Source: Candidatus Geothrix skivensis
GTDB taxonomy: Bacteria > Acidobacteriota > Holophagae > Holophagales > Holophagaceae
Direction of reading: 5' to 3'
Length of the DNA stretch: 64,000 nt
Assembly: GCA_016721195.1 (NCBI GenBank)
Contig: JADKIO010000004.1
Location: 124,001-188,000, forward strand
Shown: piece after piece, positions 34,521 through 43,701 of the stretch
Numbering within the stretch: the stretch's first letter is position 1
How the letters are laid out: each line of letters begins with the position of its first letter
Translations under genes and position numbers: made by a program
Notes under the pieces: model-generated
Databases searched by the model: none
Told to the model about the DNA's origin: nothing
The model's input: the letters and a program-made list of their open reading frames with translations, nothing else

Positions 34521-37013
34521 ATGTCCGTCCGATCGTCCTTCCACAGGCTCTTCCGGTTCCTGGCTTGCTTCGCACTGGTGCTGCTCGCGGCCTGTGGTGG
34601 CAACGGCAACGGCGGGTCCGGGAACCCTGTCACCGTGGTGGCCCCCAGCGCCCTCGTCTACGCGGCCAACCCGGCCGTCTACACCCTCGGGCAGGCGATC
34701 CCGGCCAATGGGCCGAGTCATGCGGGGGATGCGGTCGCGGCCTATGCCATCAGTCCCGCCCTCCCGGCGGGGCTGGTCCTCAATGCCGTCAGCGGAACCC
34801 TCACGGGCACACCCACGGCCCTGGCGGCTTCGGCCCCCTACACCGTGACGGCCTCCAACGCGGGCGGCAGCACCACGGTGGCCCTGTCCCTCACCGTCAA
34901 TCCGGCCCCGGCGGCGCCGCTGTTCACCACCCAGCCGGCCAGCGTCAGCCTCACCGTGGGGCAGACGGCCCATTTCCTGGTGGCCGTCAGCGGTTCGCCC
35001 GCCCCAGCCCTGAAATGGCAGACCAGCACCAACGGCAGCACCTGGTCGGACCTCGGGGTGACGGGTGCGACCTGCGATGCCCTGGCCGCGACCCTGGCCG
35101 ATGACGGGCGGCTGTTCCGGGCGGTGGCCAGCAACGCTTCGGGCACGGTCAACAGCAACTCGGCCATGATGACGGTCGCTGCCGCCACGATGGCACCGGT
35201 GTTCACCCTGCAGCCTGTCGACCTCACGCTCACCGAGGGGCAGAACGGCCAGTTCGTGGTGGCCGTCACGGGTACGCCCACACCGACCCTGGACTGGCAG
35301 GTCAGCGTCAACGGGGGGCTCTGGGCCAGCTTCGGCGTGACGACCCCCGTCTACGATCTGTTTGCTGTGACCCTGGACAATATCGGGCGGCGGTACCGTG
35401 CCGTGGCCAACAATGCTGCGGGCACGGCCTACAGCAACCCGGCCACGCTGACGGTCAATGCGGCCACGGCGGCACCCGCTTTCACCACCCAGCCAGGCAA
35501 CCAAAGCGTGACGGCGCCAGGCGTGGCCACCTTCAGCGCGGCTGTCACCGGCTCGCCCACTCCAACGCTGCAGTGGCAGCGCTCGTCCGATGGCGGCACC
35601 TCCTGGGCCGACCTCGCCAGTGCCACCTCCTCCAGTTACGTCACGCCGGCCACCAGCAGCGCGGATACGGGGGCCCAGTTCCGGGTGGTGGCGACGAACA
35701 CGGTCAGTTCCATCACCAGCACGCCGGCCACCCTGACGGTAAGCTCCTCCGCGAAAGCTTGGCAGCCGGCCGTGCGCGTGGGCGCCAACATCCCTGGTGA
35801 CACCTACAACATGCAGACCGCCTTCGATGCCAGCGGCAATGGGATTGTGGTGTGGCAGCACACCACCGACGGCACGCGCAATGACATCTGGGCCAATCGC
35901 TATGTCGTCGGTACCGGCTGGGGTACGCCCACCCTGATTGAAACCGACGATACCGTCAGCGCGACCAATCCGCGGCTCGGCGTGGATGCCAGCGGCAAGG
36001 CCCTCGTGGTGTGGGAAGCCCAGGCCGGGTTCTCCCCCTACTGGACCTCTTCCATCTGGGCGAACACCTACACGCCCGGCGTGGGCTGGGGCACCGCCGG
36101 CCAGCTGGCCACACCGGTCGGCGCCCAGGTCAGCACCCCTGATTTGGCCATGTCCGCCAACGGAACGGCCACGGTCACCTGGACCGAAGGCGTCGGCTCC
36201 AACGTCTCCCTCAGGGTCAGCGCCTATTCGGGCTCTGGCTGGACCTCGGCCACCACCATCAAGACCGCGGTCCCTGGGGGGATCGGGAGCTTCGGGAACG
36301 TGCGGATCGTGACCGACGATGGTGGCCACGCCCTGATCCTCTGGGTGGAGTACGATGGCTCGGTCTTCAACGTGTGGGCGGTCCCCTGCACGGGCGGAGC
36401 GGCCACCGGTGCCCCAGTCCTGATCGAAACCGACAATGCGGCGTCTGCTTCCTACCTCCAGGTCGCCATGAACGCTTCCGGCTCAGCGGTGGCGGTGTGG
36501 CAGCAGTCGCTCGCCACGGGGTTCAAGGTGTTGGCCAACCGCTACACACCAGCAGGGGGCTGGGGCACGGCTGCGGTTATCAAAACGGACACCACGCCGT
36601 CTATCAGTCTCCCGGCCTATCCCAAGGTGGTCCTCGATGACCTGGGGAATGCGGTGGCGGGCTGGACCCAGACGACCGGAGCCTCCTCGCGTCTGTTCGT
36701 GGATCAGCAGCCTGTCGGCGGCGCCTGGGGAACGGCAGCGGAGATCCGGTACAACGCCTACGTCTTCGATTTCAGCATGAACGGTGCCGGGGAACTCTTC
36801 GGCTCCTGGATCCAGGGCTCCACCTTCTGGGCCTCCGGCAGCCCCGTGGGCACGCCAGTGGCCTCCCCCTTCAGCTGGACGGATACAGCCGCCCTGGCAC
36901 CCACCCCCATCAGCCAGCCCCGCATCACCGTCGATGTCCAGGGTCGTGCCCTGGCGGTGTGGATGCAGGCCGATGGCGGCCACAACACCGTCTTCGCCAG
37001 CCGCTACGAATGA
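34521..37013 (+). CDS. Large secreted lipoprotein with Ig-like domains
   Basis: An 830-residue protein. Lipobox LLAAC (Cys25) is followed by a Gly/Asn stretch. First comes a putative Ig domain (PAGLVLNAVSGTLTGTPT). Three immunoglobulin-like repeats follow, each with a PxFTxQP...VTxxVGQTAxF start and a WQxSxNGGxxW core. The C-terminal about 410 residues carry repeated GWGTxxxI-ETDxxxxSxxxxxVxxDxxGNAxxVW units, likely a further propeller. It shares a transcript direction with the RCC1 gene 50 nt downstream. A surface recognition role is inferred from architecture. Confidence 0.84.
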   Translation: MSVRSSFHRLFRFLACFALVLLAACGGNGNGGSGNPVTVVAPSALVYAANPAVYTLGQAIPANGPSHAGDAVAAYAISPALPAGLVLNAVSGTLTGTPTALAASAPYTVTASNAGGSTTVALSLTVNPAPAAPLFTTQPASVSLTVGQTAHFLVAVSGSPAPALKWQTSTNGSTWSDLGVTGATCDALAATLADDGRLFRAVASNASGTVNSNSAMMTVAAATMAPVFTLQPVDLTLTEGQNGQFVVAVTGTPTPTLDWQVSVNGGLWASFGVTTPVYDLFAVTLDNIGRRYRAVANNAAGTAYSNPATLTVNAATAAPAFTTQPGNQSVTAPGVATFSAAVTGSPTPTLQWQRSSDGGTSWADLASATSSSYVTPATSSADTGAQFRVVATNTVSSITSTPATLTVSSSAKAWQPAVRVGANIPGDTYNMQTAFDASGNGIVVWQHTTDGTRNDIWANRYVVGTGWGTPTLIETDDTVSATNPRLGVDASGKALVVWEAQAGFSPYWTSSIWANTYTPGVGWGTAGQLATPVGAQVSTPDLAMSANGTATVTWTEGVGSNVSLRVSAYSGSGWTSATTIKTAVPGGIGSFGNVRIVTDDGGHALILWVEYDGSVFNVWAVPCTGGAATGAPVLIETDNAASASYLQVAMNASGSAVAVWQQSLATGFKVLANRYTPAGGWGTAAVIKTDTTPSISLPAYPKVVLDDLGNAVAGWTQTTGASSRLFVDQQPVGGAWGTAAEIRYNAYVFDFSMNGAGELFGSWIQGSTFWASGSPVGTPVASPFSWTDTAALAPTPISQPRITVDVQGRALAVWMQADGGHNTVFASRYE

Positions 37014-37063
37014 TCGCCCCCCGTTTTTCCGTGAACCGACCAACCCACCTACTGGAGCCGCCC

Positions 37064-38587
37064 ATGAATCTTTCCAGAGCCCTGTCCCACTGCCACCTGC
37101 TTGCATCGGGTGCCCTGGTCTTGACCCTCGCCTGTGGCGGCGGGTCCAGTTCCACGCCCGCCCCTACTCCGGCCCCCATCGGCCCCAGCATCACCACAGC
37201 GCCCACCGCCCAGGCGGGCTATCCCGGCGATTCGGTGACCTATCGCGTGGTGGCCGCGGGCAGCGGGAACACCTACCAGTGGCTGCGCAACGGCACGGCG
37301 ATCTCGGGAGCCACGACCACGGCCTATGTGCTGCCGGTGCAGAGGGCCGATGACCAGGCCCGCTACAGCGTGCGGGTCACGGCGCCGGCCGGGGGCAGCA
37401 CCACAAGTTCGGAGGCGATTCTCGATGTGCTCTACGCGGACCCCGTCGTGGTGGCGGGTCACGACCACACCCTGGCGATCACCACCAAGGGCAAGGTCTA
37501 CGCCTGGGGCGTGGGTGGCAATGGGCAGCTGGGTCTCGCGGATTATCAGGCGCGCATGGTGCCCACCGCCGTGACCCTGCCGCTGCCCGCGGTGCAGGTC
37601 ACGGCGGGATGGGGGCACTCCCTCGCCCTCCTTTCGGATGGCCGGGTGTTCGCCTGGGGAAACAACGTCAACGGGCAGTTGGGGGACGGTTCGTCCGCCA
37701 TGCGGAACTTTCCGGCGGCCGTGCCGGGACTCACGAACGTGGTCTTTCTGGCCAGCGGCTACAACCACAATTTCGCGGTGAAGGGAGATGGCACCCTGTG
37801 GGTCTGGGGCTACAACGCCTCCGGGCAGCTGGGGCTCCAGGACCGTTCGAATCGCACCAGTCCGGTGGAGAACACGCTGGGCGTTCCCCTGAGTGATATT
37901 TCCTTGGGCAGCAACCACTCCCTCCTGGTCTCGACCTCGGGCAGCCTGCTTGGCTGCGGTAGTCATGGGTACGGCCAGCTCGGGCTCCCTTCCAGCACGG
38001 GGGATTACCTGGGCTTCACGACTCTCACCAGCGGTGTGGTTTCCGCGAGAGCCTTCAACCTTTTCTCGGTCATATTGGCTTCCAATGGGCTTCCCTACGG
38101 TACCGGAGAGAACGTCTACGGCCAGCTGGGCGATGGCAGCCCCACCACCCGCTATGGTTGGGTGCAGATGGGTACGGGTGGATTGACCGCAGGCTCCACC
38201 CTTGCTGCGGTCATCCCGGGCGAGTGGCACACCCACCTGGTGAACGCCCAGGGGCAGGTGGCCAGCACGGGCTACAACTGGTACGGTCAGCTGGGTCTCG
38301 GCGCGCCCTCGACCACGGCCACCCTCACGCCCCAGCCCCTCACCGGGCTGACGGTGCAGGGCCTCAGCGCGGGATCCCAGTCCTCCTATGCCTGGCTGCC
38401 GGACCTCACCGTGAAAGCCTGGGGCTACAACGCCAACGGCCGGCTGGGGGATGGCACGGCCACGGATCGCCCCGCCCCCACGACGGTTCCCGGTCTGTTC
38501 CTGGGGCCCGTGCCCACGGGCGTGGCGCCCCCTGCACACCAAGGTCCAGGTGGCCTGGGAGCGAAGGCCCGTCCGATCTATGAATGA
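37064..38587 (+). CDS. Secreted lipoprotein with Ig-like domain and seven RCC1 repeats
   Basis: A 507-residue protein. Lipobox LTLAC (Cys24) with CGGGSSS linker, then one Ig-like domain (VTYRVVAAGSGNTYQWLRNGTAI). Seven RCC1 repeats follow (GHxHxLAxxxxGxVxAWGxNxxGQLG), enough for one seven-bladed propeller. The fourth and fifth repeats are slightly divergent (SHGYGQLG; ENVYGQLG). The ATG at 37064 has GGAG upstream. There is no copy of the shared element in the 50-nt gap, so it is probably read through from the preceding gene. Eukaryote-like RCC1 propellers are common in bacterial surface proteins; the ligand is unknown. Confidence 0.85.
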   Translation: MNLSRALSHCHLLASGALVLTLACGGGSSSTPAPTPAPIGPSITTAPTAQAGYPGDSVTYRVVAAGSGNTYQWLRNGTAISGATTTAYVLPVQRADDQARYSVRVTAPAGGSTTSSEAILDVLYADPVVVAGHDHTLAITTKGKVYAWGVGGNGQLGLADYQARMVPTAVTLPLPAVQVTAGWGHSLALLSDGRVFAWGNNVNGQLGDGSSAMRNFPAAVPGLTNVVFLASGYNHNFAVKGDGTLWVWGYNASGQLGLQDRSNRTSPVENTLGVPLSDISLGSNHSLLVSTSGSLLGCGSHGYGQLGLPSSTGDYLGFTTLTSGVVSARAFNLFSVILASNGLPYGTGENVYGQLGDGSPTTRYGWVQMGTGGLTAGSTLAAVIPGEWHTHLVNAQGQVASTGYNWYGQLGLGAPSTTATLTPQPLTGLTVQGLSAGSQSSYAWLPDLTVKAWGYNANGRLGDGTATDRPAPTTVPGLFLGPVPTGVAPPAHQGPGGLGAKARPIYE

Positions 38588-38593
38588 GGTTGA

Positions 38594-41206
38594 CTAGCTG
38601 AGCAGCGCCTGGATCTGGACGAGGCGCTGCTCCCGCTCTTCGGCCTGGCCCCGAAGCTTGGCCACGGCGGCTTCGGGGGCCTTGGTGACGAAGCTGTCGT
38701 CGGCGAGGCGGGCGCGTAGAGGTTCGAGCTCCTTTTCGAGCTTGGCGAGTTCCTTCTCGAGCTTGGCCTTCTCGGCGAGGGGATCCTTGAGACCCGCCAG
38801 TTCCAGCGCCACGGCGCCCCCGGCCACCACCGCCACGGTGCGGGTGGGGCTGGCGAGTTCCGCCTTGGTGAAGGTGACGGACTCCAGCCGGGCGATGGAC
38901 CGCAGGGCTTCGGTGAAGGGCTCCAGCTCGAGGATGGTGCAGAAGGCGGGGACCCGCTTGGCGGGGTCCACGCCCTGTTCGGCCTTGAGCCGGAGGAGGG
39001 CCGAGAGCACCTCCTGGAGACGGGGGATGAGGGAGGCGTCGCCGCCCTGGACTTGGAGGATGGGCTCGTCCATGGGCCAGGACCGCTGGGCCAGGAGGGG
39101 GGGCTCCCCGGCGGGCAGGCGGCCGTCCATCATGGCCTCGTGGATCTCTTCGGTGAGGAAGGGCACGAAGGGGTGCAGGGCGCGGAGCAGGATGTCCAGG
39201 AAGTGCAGGATGGCTGCCTTCTGGCCCGGCGTGCCGCTCAGCAGCTGCACTTTGGCCAGCTCGATGTAGGTGGCGCAGAAGTCGTCCCAGACCAGGTGGT
39301 AGAGCAGGTCCGAGGCCTCGTGGAAGCGGAACTCCTCCAGGGCCCTGGTGACCGCCGTGAGGCTGTCCCGCATGCGGCCGATCATCCAGTATTCGGCCTG
39401 GCCGAACTCGGGTTCCGTGGCCAGTGTGATGGACTCGTCGAGATTCATCTGCACGAAGCGCGATGCGTTCCAGAGCTTGTTGCAGAAGTTCCGGCTGGCT
39501 TCGAGCCGCGCCGTGCTCATGGCGATGTCCGTGCCGGGCGCGGCCATGATGGCCAGGGAGAAGCGCAGGGCGTCGGTGCCGTACTCCTCCATCACTTCCA
39601 GGGGATCGATGACATTGCCCTTGGTCTTGCTCATCTTCTGGCCGCTGGCATCGCGCACCAGGCTGTTGAAGTAGACTTTCCGGAAGGGCACCTCGCCCAT
39701 CCACGTGAGGCCCGCCATGGCCATGCGGGCCACCCAAAAGAATAGGATGTCGTAGCCGGTGATGAGGACGCTGGTGGGATAGTAGCGCTTGAGCTCGTCG
39801 CTCTCCTCGGGCCAGCCGAAGACGCTGAAGGGCCACAGCGCTGACGAGAACCAGGTATCCAACGTGTCGGGATCCTGGATCAGTTCCCCAGCTCCACAGG
39901 CGCAGCATGTGGAGGGAGCCTCCATCTCCACATGGAGCTCGCCACACTTCCCGCAGGTCCAGGCCGGGATGCGGTGGCCCCAGACCAGCTGGCGGCTGAT
40001 GCACCAGTCCTGGATATTGGTGAGCCAGTGGTTCCAGACGGCGGTGTGGTGCTCGGGGGTGAACTGGATGGCGCCAGTCTTCACGGCGTCGAGGGCTTTG
40101 GCGGCGGCCGACCTCACGTCCATGAACCACTGCTCGCTCACCAGGGGCTCCAGCACGGCGCCGCTGCGATCGCTGAGGCTGATCTTGTTGACGTAATCCT
40201 CGACCTTTACCAGGAAGCCCTGCTCCTCCAGGTCGGCCACCACGCGCTTGCGGGCCTCGAAGCGGTCCAGCCCGGCATAGGCGCCGGCTTCAGCGGTCAT
40301 CTTCGCGTCGAAGCCGATGATGGTGATGGAAGGCAGGCCCAGCCGCTGGCCGGCGGCGAAATCGTTGGCATCGTGGGCGGGGGTCACCTTCACGCAGCCG
40401 GTGCCGAAGGCGGGGTCCACGAAGCTGTCGGCCACCACGGGGATCTGACGGCCCGTGAGGGGGTGGTCCATGAGCTTCCCGATCATGCCTTTGAACCGTT
40501 CATCATCGGGGTGCACGGCCACGGCGGTATCGCCCAGCATCGTCTCGGGCCGGGTGGTGGCCACCACCACGCTGCCGCTGCCATCCGCCAGCGGGTAGCG
40601 CAGGTACCAGAGCTTGCCCTTGCGCTCCTCGTACTTCACTTCCAGATCGCTGAGCGCCGTCTGCAGGGCCGGATCCCACTGGATCATGCGGGGACCCCGG
40701 AAGATGCGACCGGCCTTGTAGCTCTCCACGAAGACCTTGCGCACGGCCTTGTTGAGGGAGGGATCCAGGGTGAAGCGGTTGCGGGTCCAGTCCACGGAGC
40801 AACCGAGGCGCCTCAGCTGGTGCTCGATGGCGCCCTGGTTCTTCTCCTTCCAGTCCCAGATGCGGGCTTCAAAGGCTTCGCGGCCCAGCTGGTGGCGGTC
40901 GGTGCCCTCGGCCTTGAGCTGGCGCTCCACCATCATCTGGGTGGCGATGCCCGCGTGGTCCGTGCCGGGTACCCACAGGGCGTCGAAGCCCTGGGCGCGC
41001 TTGAAGCGCGTGAGCACGTCATGGAGCGTATTCACCAGGGCGTGACCCATGTGGAGGTTGCCCGTGATGTTGGGGGGCGGGATCACGATGGACCAGGGTT
41101 CCTTGCCGCTCGCAGGGGCGGCCTCGAAGGCCTTCGACGCCTCCCACACCGAGTACCAGCGGGTTTGCGCCGTCTTGAAGTCGAATGCCTTGTCCATTTC
41201 GCGCAT
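38594..41206 (-). CDS. valS: Valine--tRNA ligase
   Basis: Charges tRNA-Val with valine. The class I HIGH-type motif is in PPPNITGNLHMGHAL near residue 40. The CP1 editing domain follows (TRPETMLGDTAVAVHPDD), and the second signature is KMSKTKGNVIDP, with threonine instead of the usual final serine, a change also met in other class I enzymes. The C-terminal coiled coil is rich in Lys/Glu (LEKELAKLEKELEPLRA). I chose the ATG at 41204-41206 because AGGA lies 5 nt upstream; the product is then about 870 residues, within the family range. It stands alone, convergent with the RCC1 gene. Confidence 0.96.
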   Translation of the reverse strand: MREMDKAFDFKTAQTRWYSVWEASKAFEAAPASGKEPWSIVIPPPNITGNLHMGHALVNTLHDVLTRFKRAQGFDALWVPGTDHAGIATQMMVERQLKAEGTDRHQLGREAFEARIWDWKEKNQGAIEHQLRRLGCSVDWTRNRFTLDPSLNKAVRKVFVESYKAGRIFRGPRMIQWDPALQTALSDLEVKYEERKGKLWYLRYPLADGSGSVVVATTRPETMLGDTAVAVHPDDERFKGMIGKLMDHPLTGRQIPVVADSFVDPAFGTGCVKVTPAHDANDFAAGQRLGLPSITIIGFDAKMTAEAGAYAGLDRFEARKRVVADLEEQGFLVKVEDYVNKISLSDRSGAVLEPLVSEQWFMDVRSAAAKALDAVKTGAIQFTPEHHTAVWNHWLTNIQDWCISRQLVWGHRIPAWTCGKCGELHVEMEAPSTCCACGAGELIQDPDTLDTWFSSALWPFSVFGWPEESDELKRYYPTSVLITGYDILFFWVARMAMAGLTWMGEVPFRKVYFNSLVRDASGQKMSKTKGNVIDPLEVMEEYGTDALRFSLAIMAAPGTDIAMSTARLEASRNFCNKLWNASRFVQMNLDESITLATEPEFGQAEYWMIGRMRDSLTAVTRALEEFRFHEASDLLYHLVWDDFCATYIELAKVQLLSGTPGQKAAILHFLDILLRALHPFVPFLTEEIHEAMMDGRLPAGEPPLLAQRSWPMDEPILQVQGGDASLIPRLQEVLSALLRLKAEQGVDPAKRVPAFCTILELEPFTEALRSIARLESVTFTKAELASPTRTVAVVAGGAVALELAGLKDPLAEKAKLEKELAKLEKELEPLRARLADDSFVTKAPEAAVAKLRGQAEEREQRLVQIQALLS

Positions 41207-41414
41207 GTGCATCCTTGCCCTGGCAATGACTGGCTCGGAATCGGCTTCGCCAATTCCGAGTGAGAGAACGGCAGCCCACTGGAACACTCATCCTAATGGA
41301 TCAGTGTACCCATGGAAGGAGACGGCTTCCAGGGTGGGGCTGCACCGTGTCGGCGCAGCGTGGCCAATGCGATATCATGCTTGCCATTGGTCTCTACTGG
41401 GAATGGGAGGACTC

Positions 41415-41762
41415 GTGCGCCTGCTTCAGATCATTGCAATGGGCTTGGCTAGCCTGGTGGCGACGGGCGTGCATGGGGCCGATGCCAAGGCGCTTCCGGC
41501 GGCTCATGCCAAGGCTAAGCTGACCTGCCACGACTGCCATCAAAGGGAGAAGCCCACCACGGCGGCCGTATCGGACGAGGCCTGCATGGTCTGCCACGGC
41601 GACTATCCCGCCATGAAGGCCATGACCAAGGATGTTCAGCCCAATCCCCACGGCGCCCCGCACGATCCCATCGCCTGCACCGCTTGTCACCGCCAGCACC
41701 AGCCGCCGGTGGTCAAGTGCCTGGACTGCCATGCGGGGAAGTACACCTTCAAAATCAAGTGA
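41415..41762 (+). CDS. Periplasmic tetrahaem cytochrome c (cytochrome c3-like)
   Basis: A 115-residue protein with a signal peptide (LLQIIAMGLASLVATGVHG) and four CxxCH haem sites: CHDCH, CMVCH, CTACH and CLDCH, with extra His residues as axial ligands. It is a small electron carrier of the periplasm, in keeping with an organism that respires metals or quinone-like acceptors. The GTG at 41415 is preceded by GGGAGG at 4-nt spacing; an ATG at 41403 lacks such a site. Assignment to the cytochrome c3/NapC-related group is by haem count and size only. The terminal reductase partner is not in the window. Confidence 0.88.
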   Translation: MRLLQIIAMGLASLVATGVHGADAKALPAAHAKAKLTCHDCHQREKPTTAAVSDEACMVCHGDYPAMKAMTKDVQPNPHGAPHDPIACTACHRQHQPPVVKCLDCHAGKYTFKIK

Positions 41763-41763
41763 T

Positions 41764-43539
41764 TCAGCCGTTCTGGAACCGCTCCGGGTTGAACCCGGTG
41801 ACGATGGCGCCCCAGTGCCGGCCCTGGATGGTGATGGGCATGGACAGGTCGTTCAGGATCTCGCCGGTATCGCGCATGTAGGTCTGGAGCAGAAAGGTCT
41901 CGGTGTTCCGGGCCCGCCGCTTCTCGGTTTCGACACTGAAGAAGATCCGCTGGTGTCGGCTCCTCAGGATGTCCACCCTGGGATCGCCGGTCATGGGTTC
42001 GGAAGCTCCCGTGTGGTGGATGGCCAGGTAGCCGTTGACGTCCAGGGCCACGGCGTAGGCGGAGCCGAGATCGGCGCGGGCCGCGTCAAAGGTGGCCTGG
42101 AGCTCCCGCCCGAAGGCTTCTGCATAGGCCGTCAGGAACTTCTGCGGGTCCGTGTGGGGCACGGGCCGGTATTCCCGGTCGAAGACATTGACGCCGCGAT
42201 TGGCCAACTCCTGGATCCGGGCCTGCATGGCGTCCCGCCAGTGGGTCACCCGCTCCACCACGGATTCCAGCTCCCCGGTGCCGGTGCGGAACCGCGAGAC
42301 CTGTTCCAGCAGGGATTCCGTGGCCCGGTTCATCTCCACCGAGTAGCGGTTGGCCTCCTGGAGCCGGCGGTCCGCCTCGATGCTCAGGTTCTGGATGCCC
42401 CGGGCCTGCTGGTGGATCTCGGCGGTGGTGACCGACATGCTTTCCACGGCGATGGTGGCGAGGTTGAGCTGGGCGGTGTTCTCTTCGAAGTCCTGGACCA
42501 TCTTGGCGAAGTGCTCCGAGGCCCGGCCCATGGTGGACGAGGTCCCCTGGAAATCCCGGGAGATCTCCTGGATCCCGAGGGAGGTCTGCTCCACGTCCTT
42601 GAGCATGGCGCCGAGGTTCTGGGAGATCTCGTCGGCGGCTTCGCCGACGTTGTCGGATAGCTTCCGGACCTCCTCGGCCACCACCGCGAAGCCCTTGCCC
42701 ACCTCGCCTGCGTGGGCGGCCTCGATGGAGGCGTTGAGGGCCAGGAGCTTGGTCTGCCCGGCCACGCCCTCGATGAGCTGGACCACGTCGCTGATGCGCT
42801 CGGAGCGGACCGCCAGCTGGGCCACGAGCTTGGAGAACGCTTCCAGCCGCTGGTTGGTGGTCACCATGCCAGCATCGGCCTCCTTCAGCTCCTGGTAGGT
42901 ATTCCGGGCGGTCTCCAGGTTCTCCAGGGTGGTGCTGTTGATCTGGCTGGCCACGCCCGCGACGTTGCCGGCAGCTTCCGCCACCTCCTGGCTGGTGCGG
43001 GTGATGAGCTCGGAGCTTTCGCCCTGGCGCTGGGCGTCCCGGGCCGAGTCGTTGGTCAGTTTCGTGGTCCGGGTCGAGCCCACGGCGATGGAGAAGCCCA
43101 GCTGCTTGGAGCTGCCGAGGGTCTCCCGGATCTTCACGGCAAAGATGTTGTAGCCGTCGGCCAGCTTTCGGACCTCATCGTGCGTATCCAGGTCGATGTC
43201 TTTGGAGAAATCACCCGCCTGGATGACCTTGGTGATGCGTTTCAAGGGGATGACCATGGACAGGTAGAAGGTCAGGAAGGCCACGATGCAGACCACCAGC
43301 GCCACGGCGGGGAAGACCATGGCCACCCGCTCAGCCTGGGCCAGGAGGGCGAACATCTCCGGGGTCGCCACACTGCCACCGGCCAAGCCAGACCTGAGGG
43401 TGCGCACCAGGCTCAGGGATTCCCAGCTCAGGATCAGGAGCATGACGAAGAGGGGGACCAGGCAGCCCAGGATCTTCTTGGCCACGGAATTGAACAGATA
43501 CCGTTCCACGAACTGGTAGACAGCCTTCAGCAGCCTCAT
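41764..43539 (-). CDS. Methyl-accepting chemotaxis protein with C-terminal sensor region
   Basis: A 591-residue chemoreceptor. Two hydrophobic segments lie at residues about 20-45 and about 72-97, with only a short loop between, so there is no large periplasmic sensor. A HAMP-like linker (VIPLKRITKVIQAGDFSKDIDLD) and the signalling hairpin follow (GKGFAVVAEEVRKLSDNVGEAADEI, with the receptor tip just upstream). The last about 150 residues form a separate domain (FDREYRPVPHTDPQKF; AYAVALDVNGYLAIHH) that looks like a cytoplasmic PAS/Cache-type module. It should pass signals to CheA and the flagellar motor encoded elsewhere. Stimulus unknown. Confidence 0.87.
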   Translation of the reverse strand: MRLLKAVYQFVERYLFNSVAKKILGCLVPLFVMLLILSWESLSLVRTLRSGLAGGSVATPEMFALLAQAERVAMVFPAVALVVCIVAFLTFYLSMVIPLKRITKVIQAGDFSKDIDLDTHDEVRKLADGYNIFAVKIRETLGSSKQLGFSIAVGSTRTTKLTNDSARDAQRQGESSELITRTSQEVAEAAGNVAGVASQINSTTLENLETARNTYQELKEADAGMVTTNQRLEAFSKLVAQLAVRSERISDVVQLIEGVAGQTKLLALNASIEAAHAGEVGKGFAVVAEEVRKLSDNVGEAADEISQNLGAMLKDVEQTSLGIQEISRDFQGTSSTMGRASEHFAKMVQDFEENTAQLNLATIAVESMSVTTAEIHQQARGIQNLSIEADRRLQEANRYSVEMNRATESLLEQVSRFRTGTGELESVVERVTHWRDAMQARIQELANRGVNVFDREYRPVPHTDPQKFLTAYAEAFGRELQATFDAARADLGSAYAVALDVNGYLAIHHTGASEPMTGDPRVDILRSRHQRIFFSVETEKRRARNTETFLLQTYMRDTGEILNDLSMPITIQGRHWGAIVTGFNPERFQNG

Positions 43540-43701
43540 CAGGTTCCCCTCGCCTCGCCAACCGGTTTCATGCCCACCTGCTTTCGGGTCAGATCGCTCC
43601 TGCCCACTGGGTCCAGAGGAATCCCAACCCCAAGTCCATGCTTTCCCATGGGATCGGTAAGTGGACGGGAAAGGTAAATATTGTCGCGAGCAAGCAGCGC
43701 C

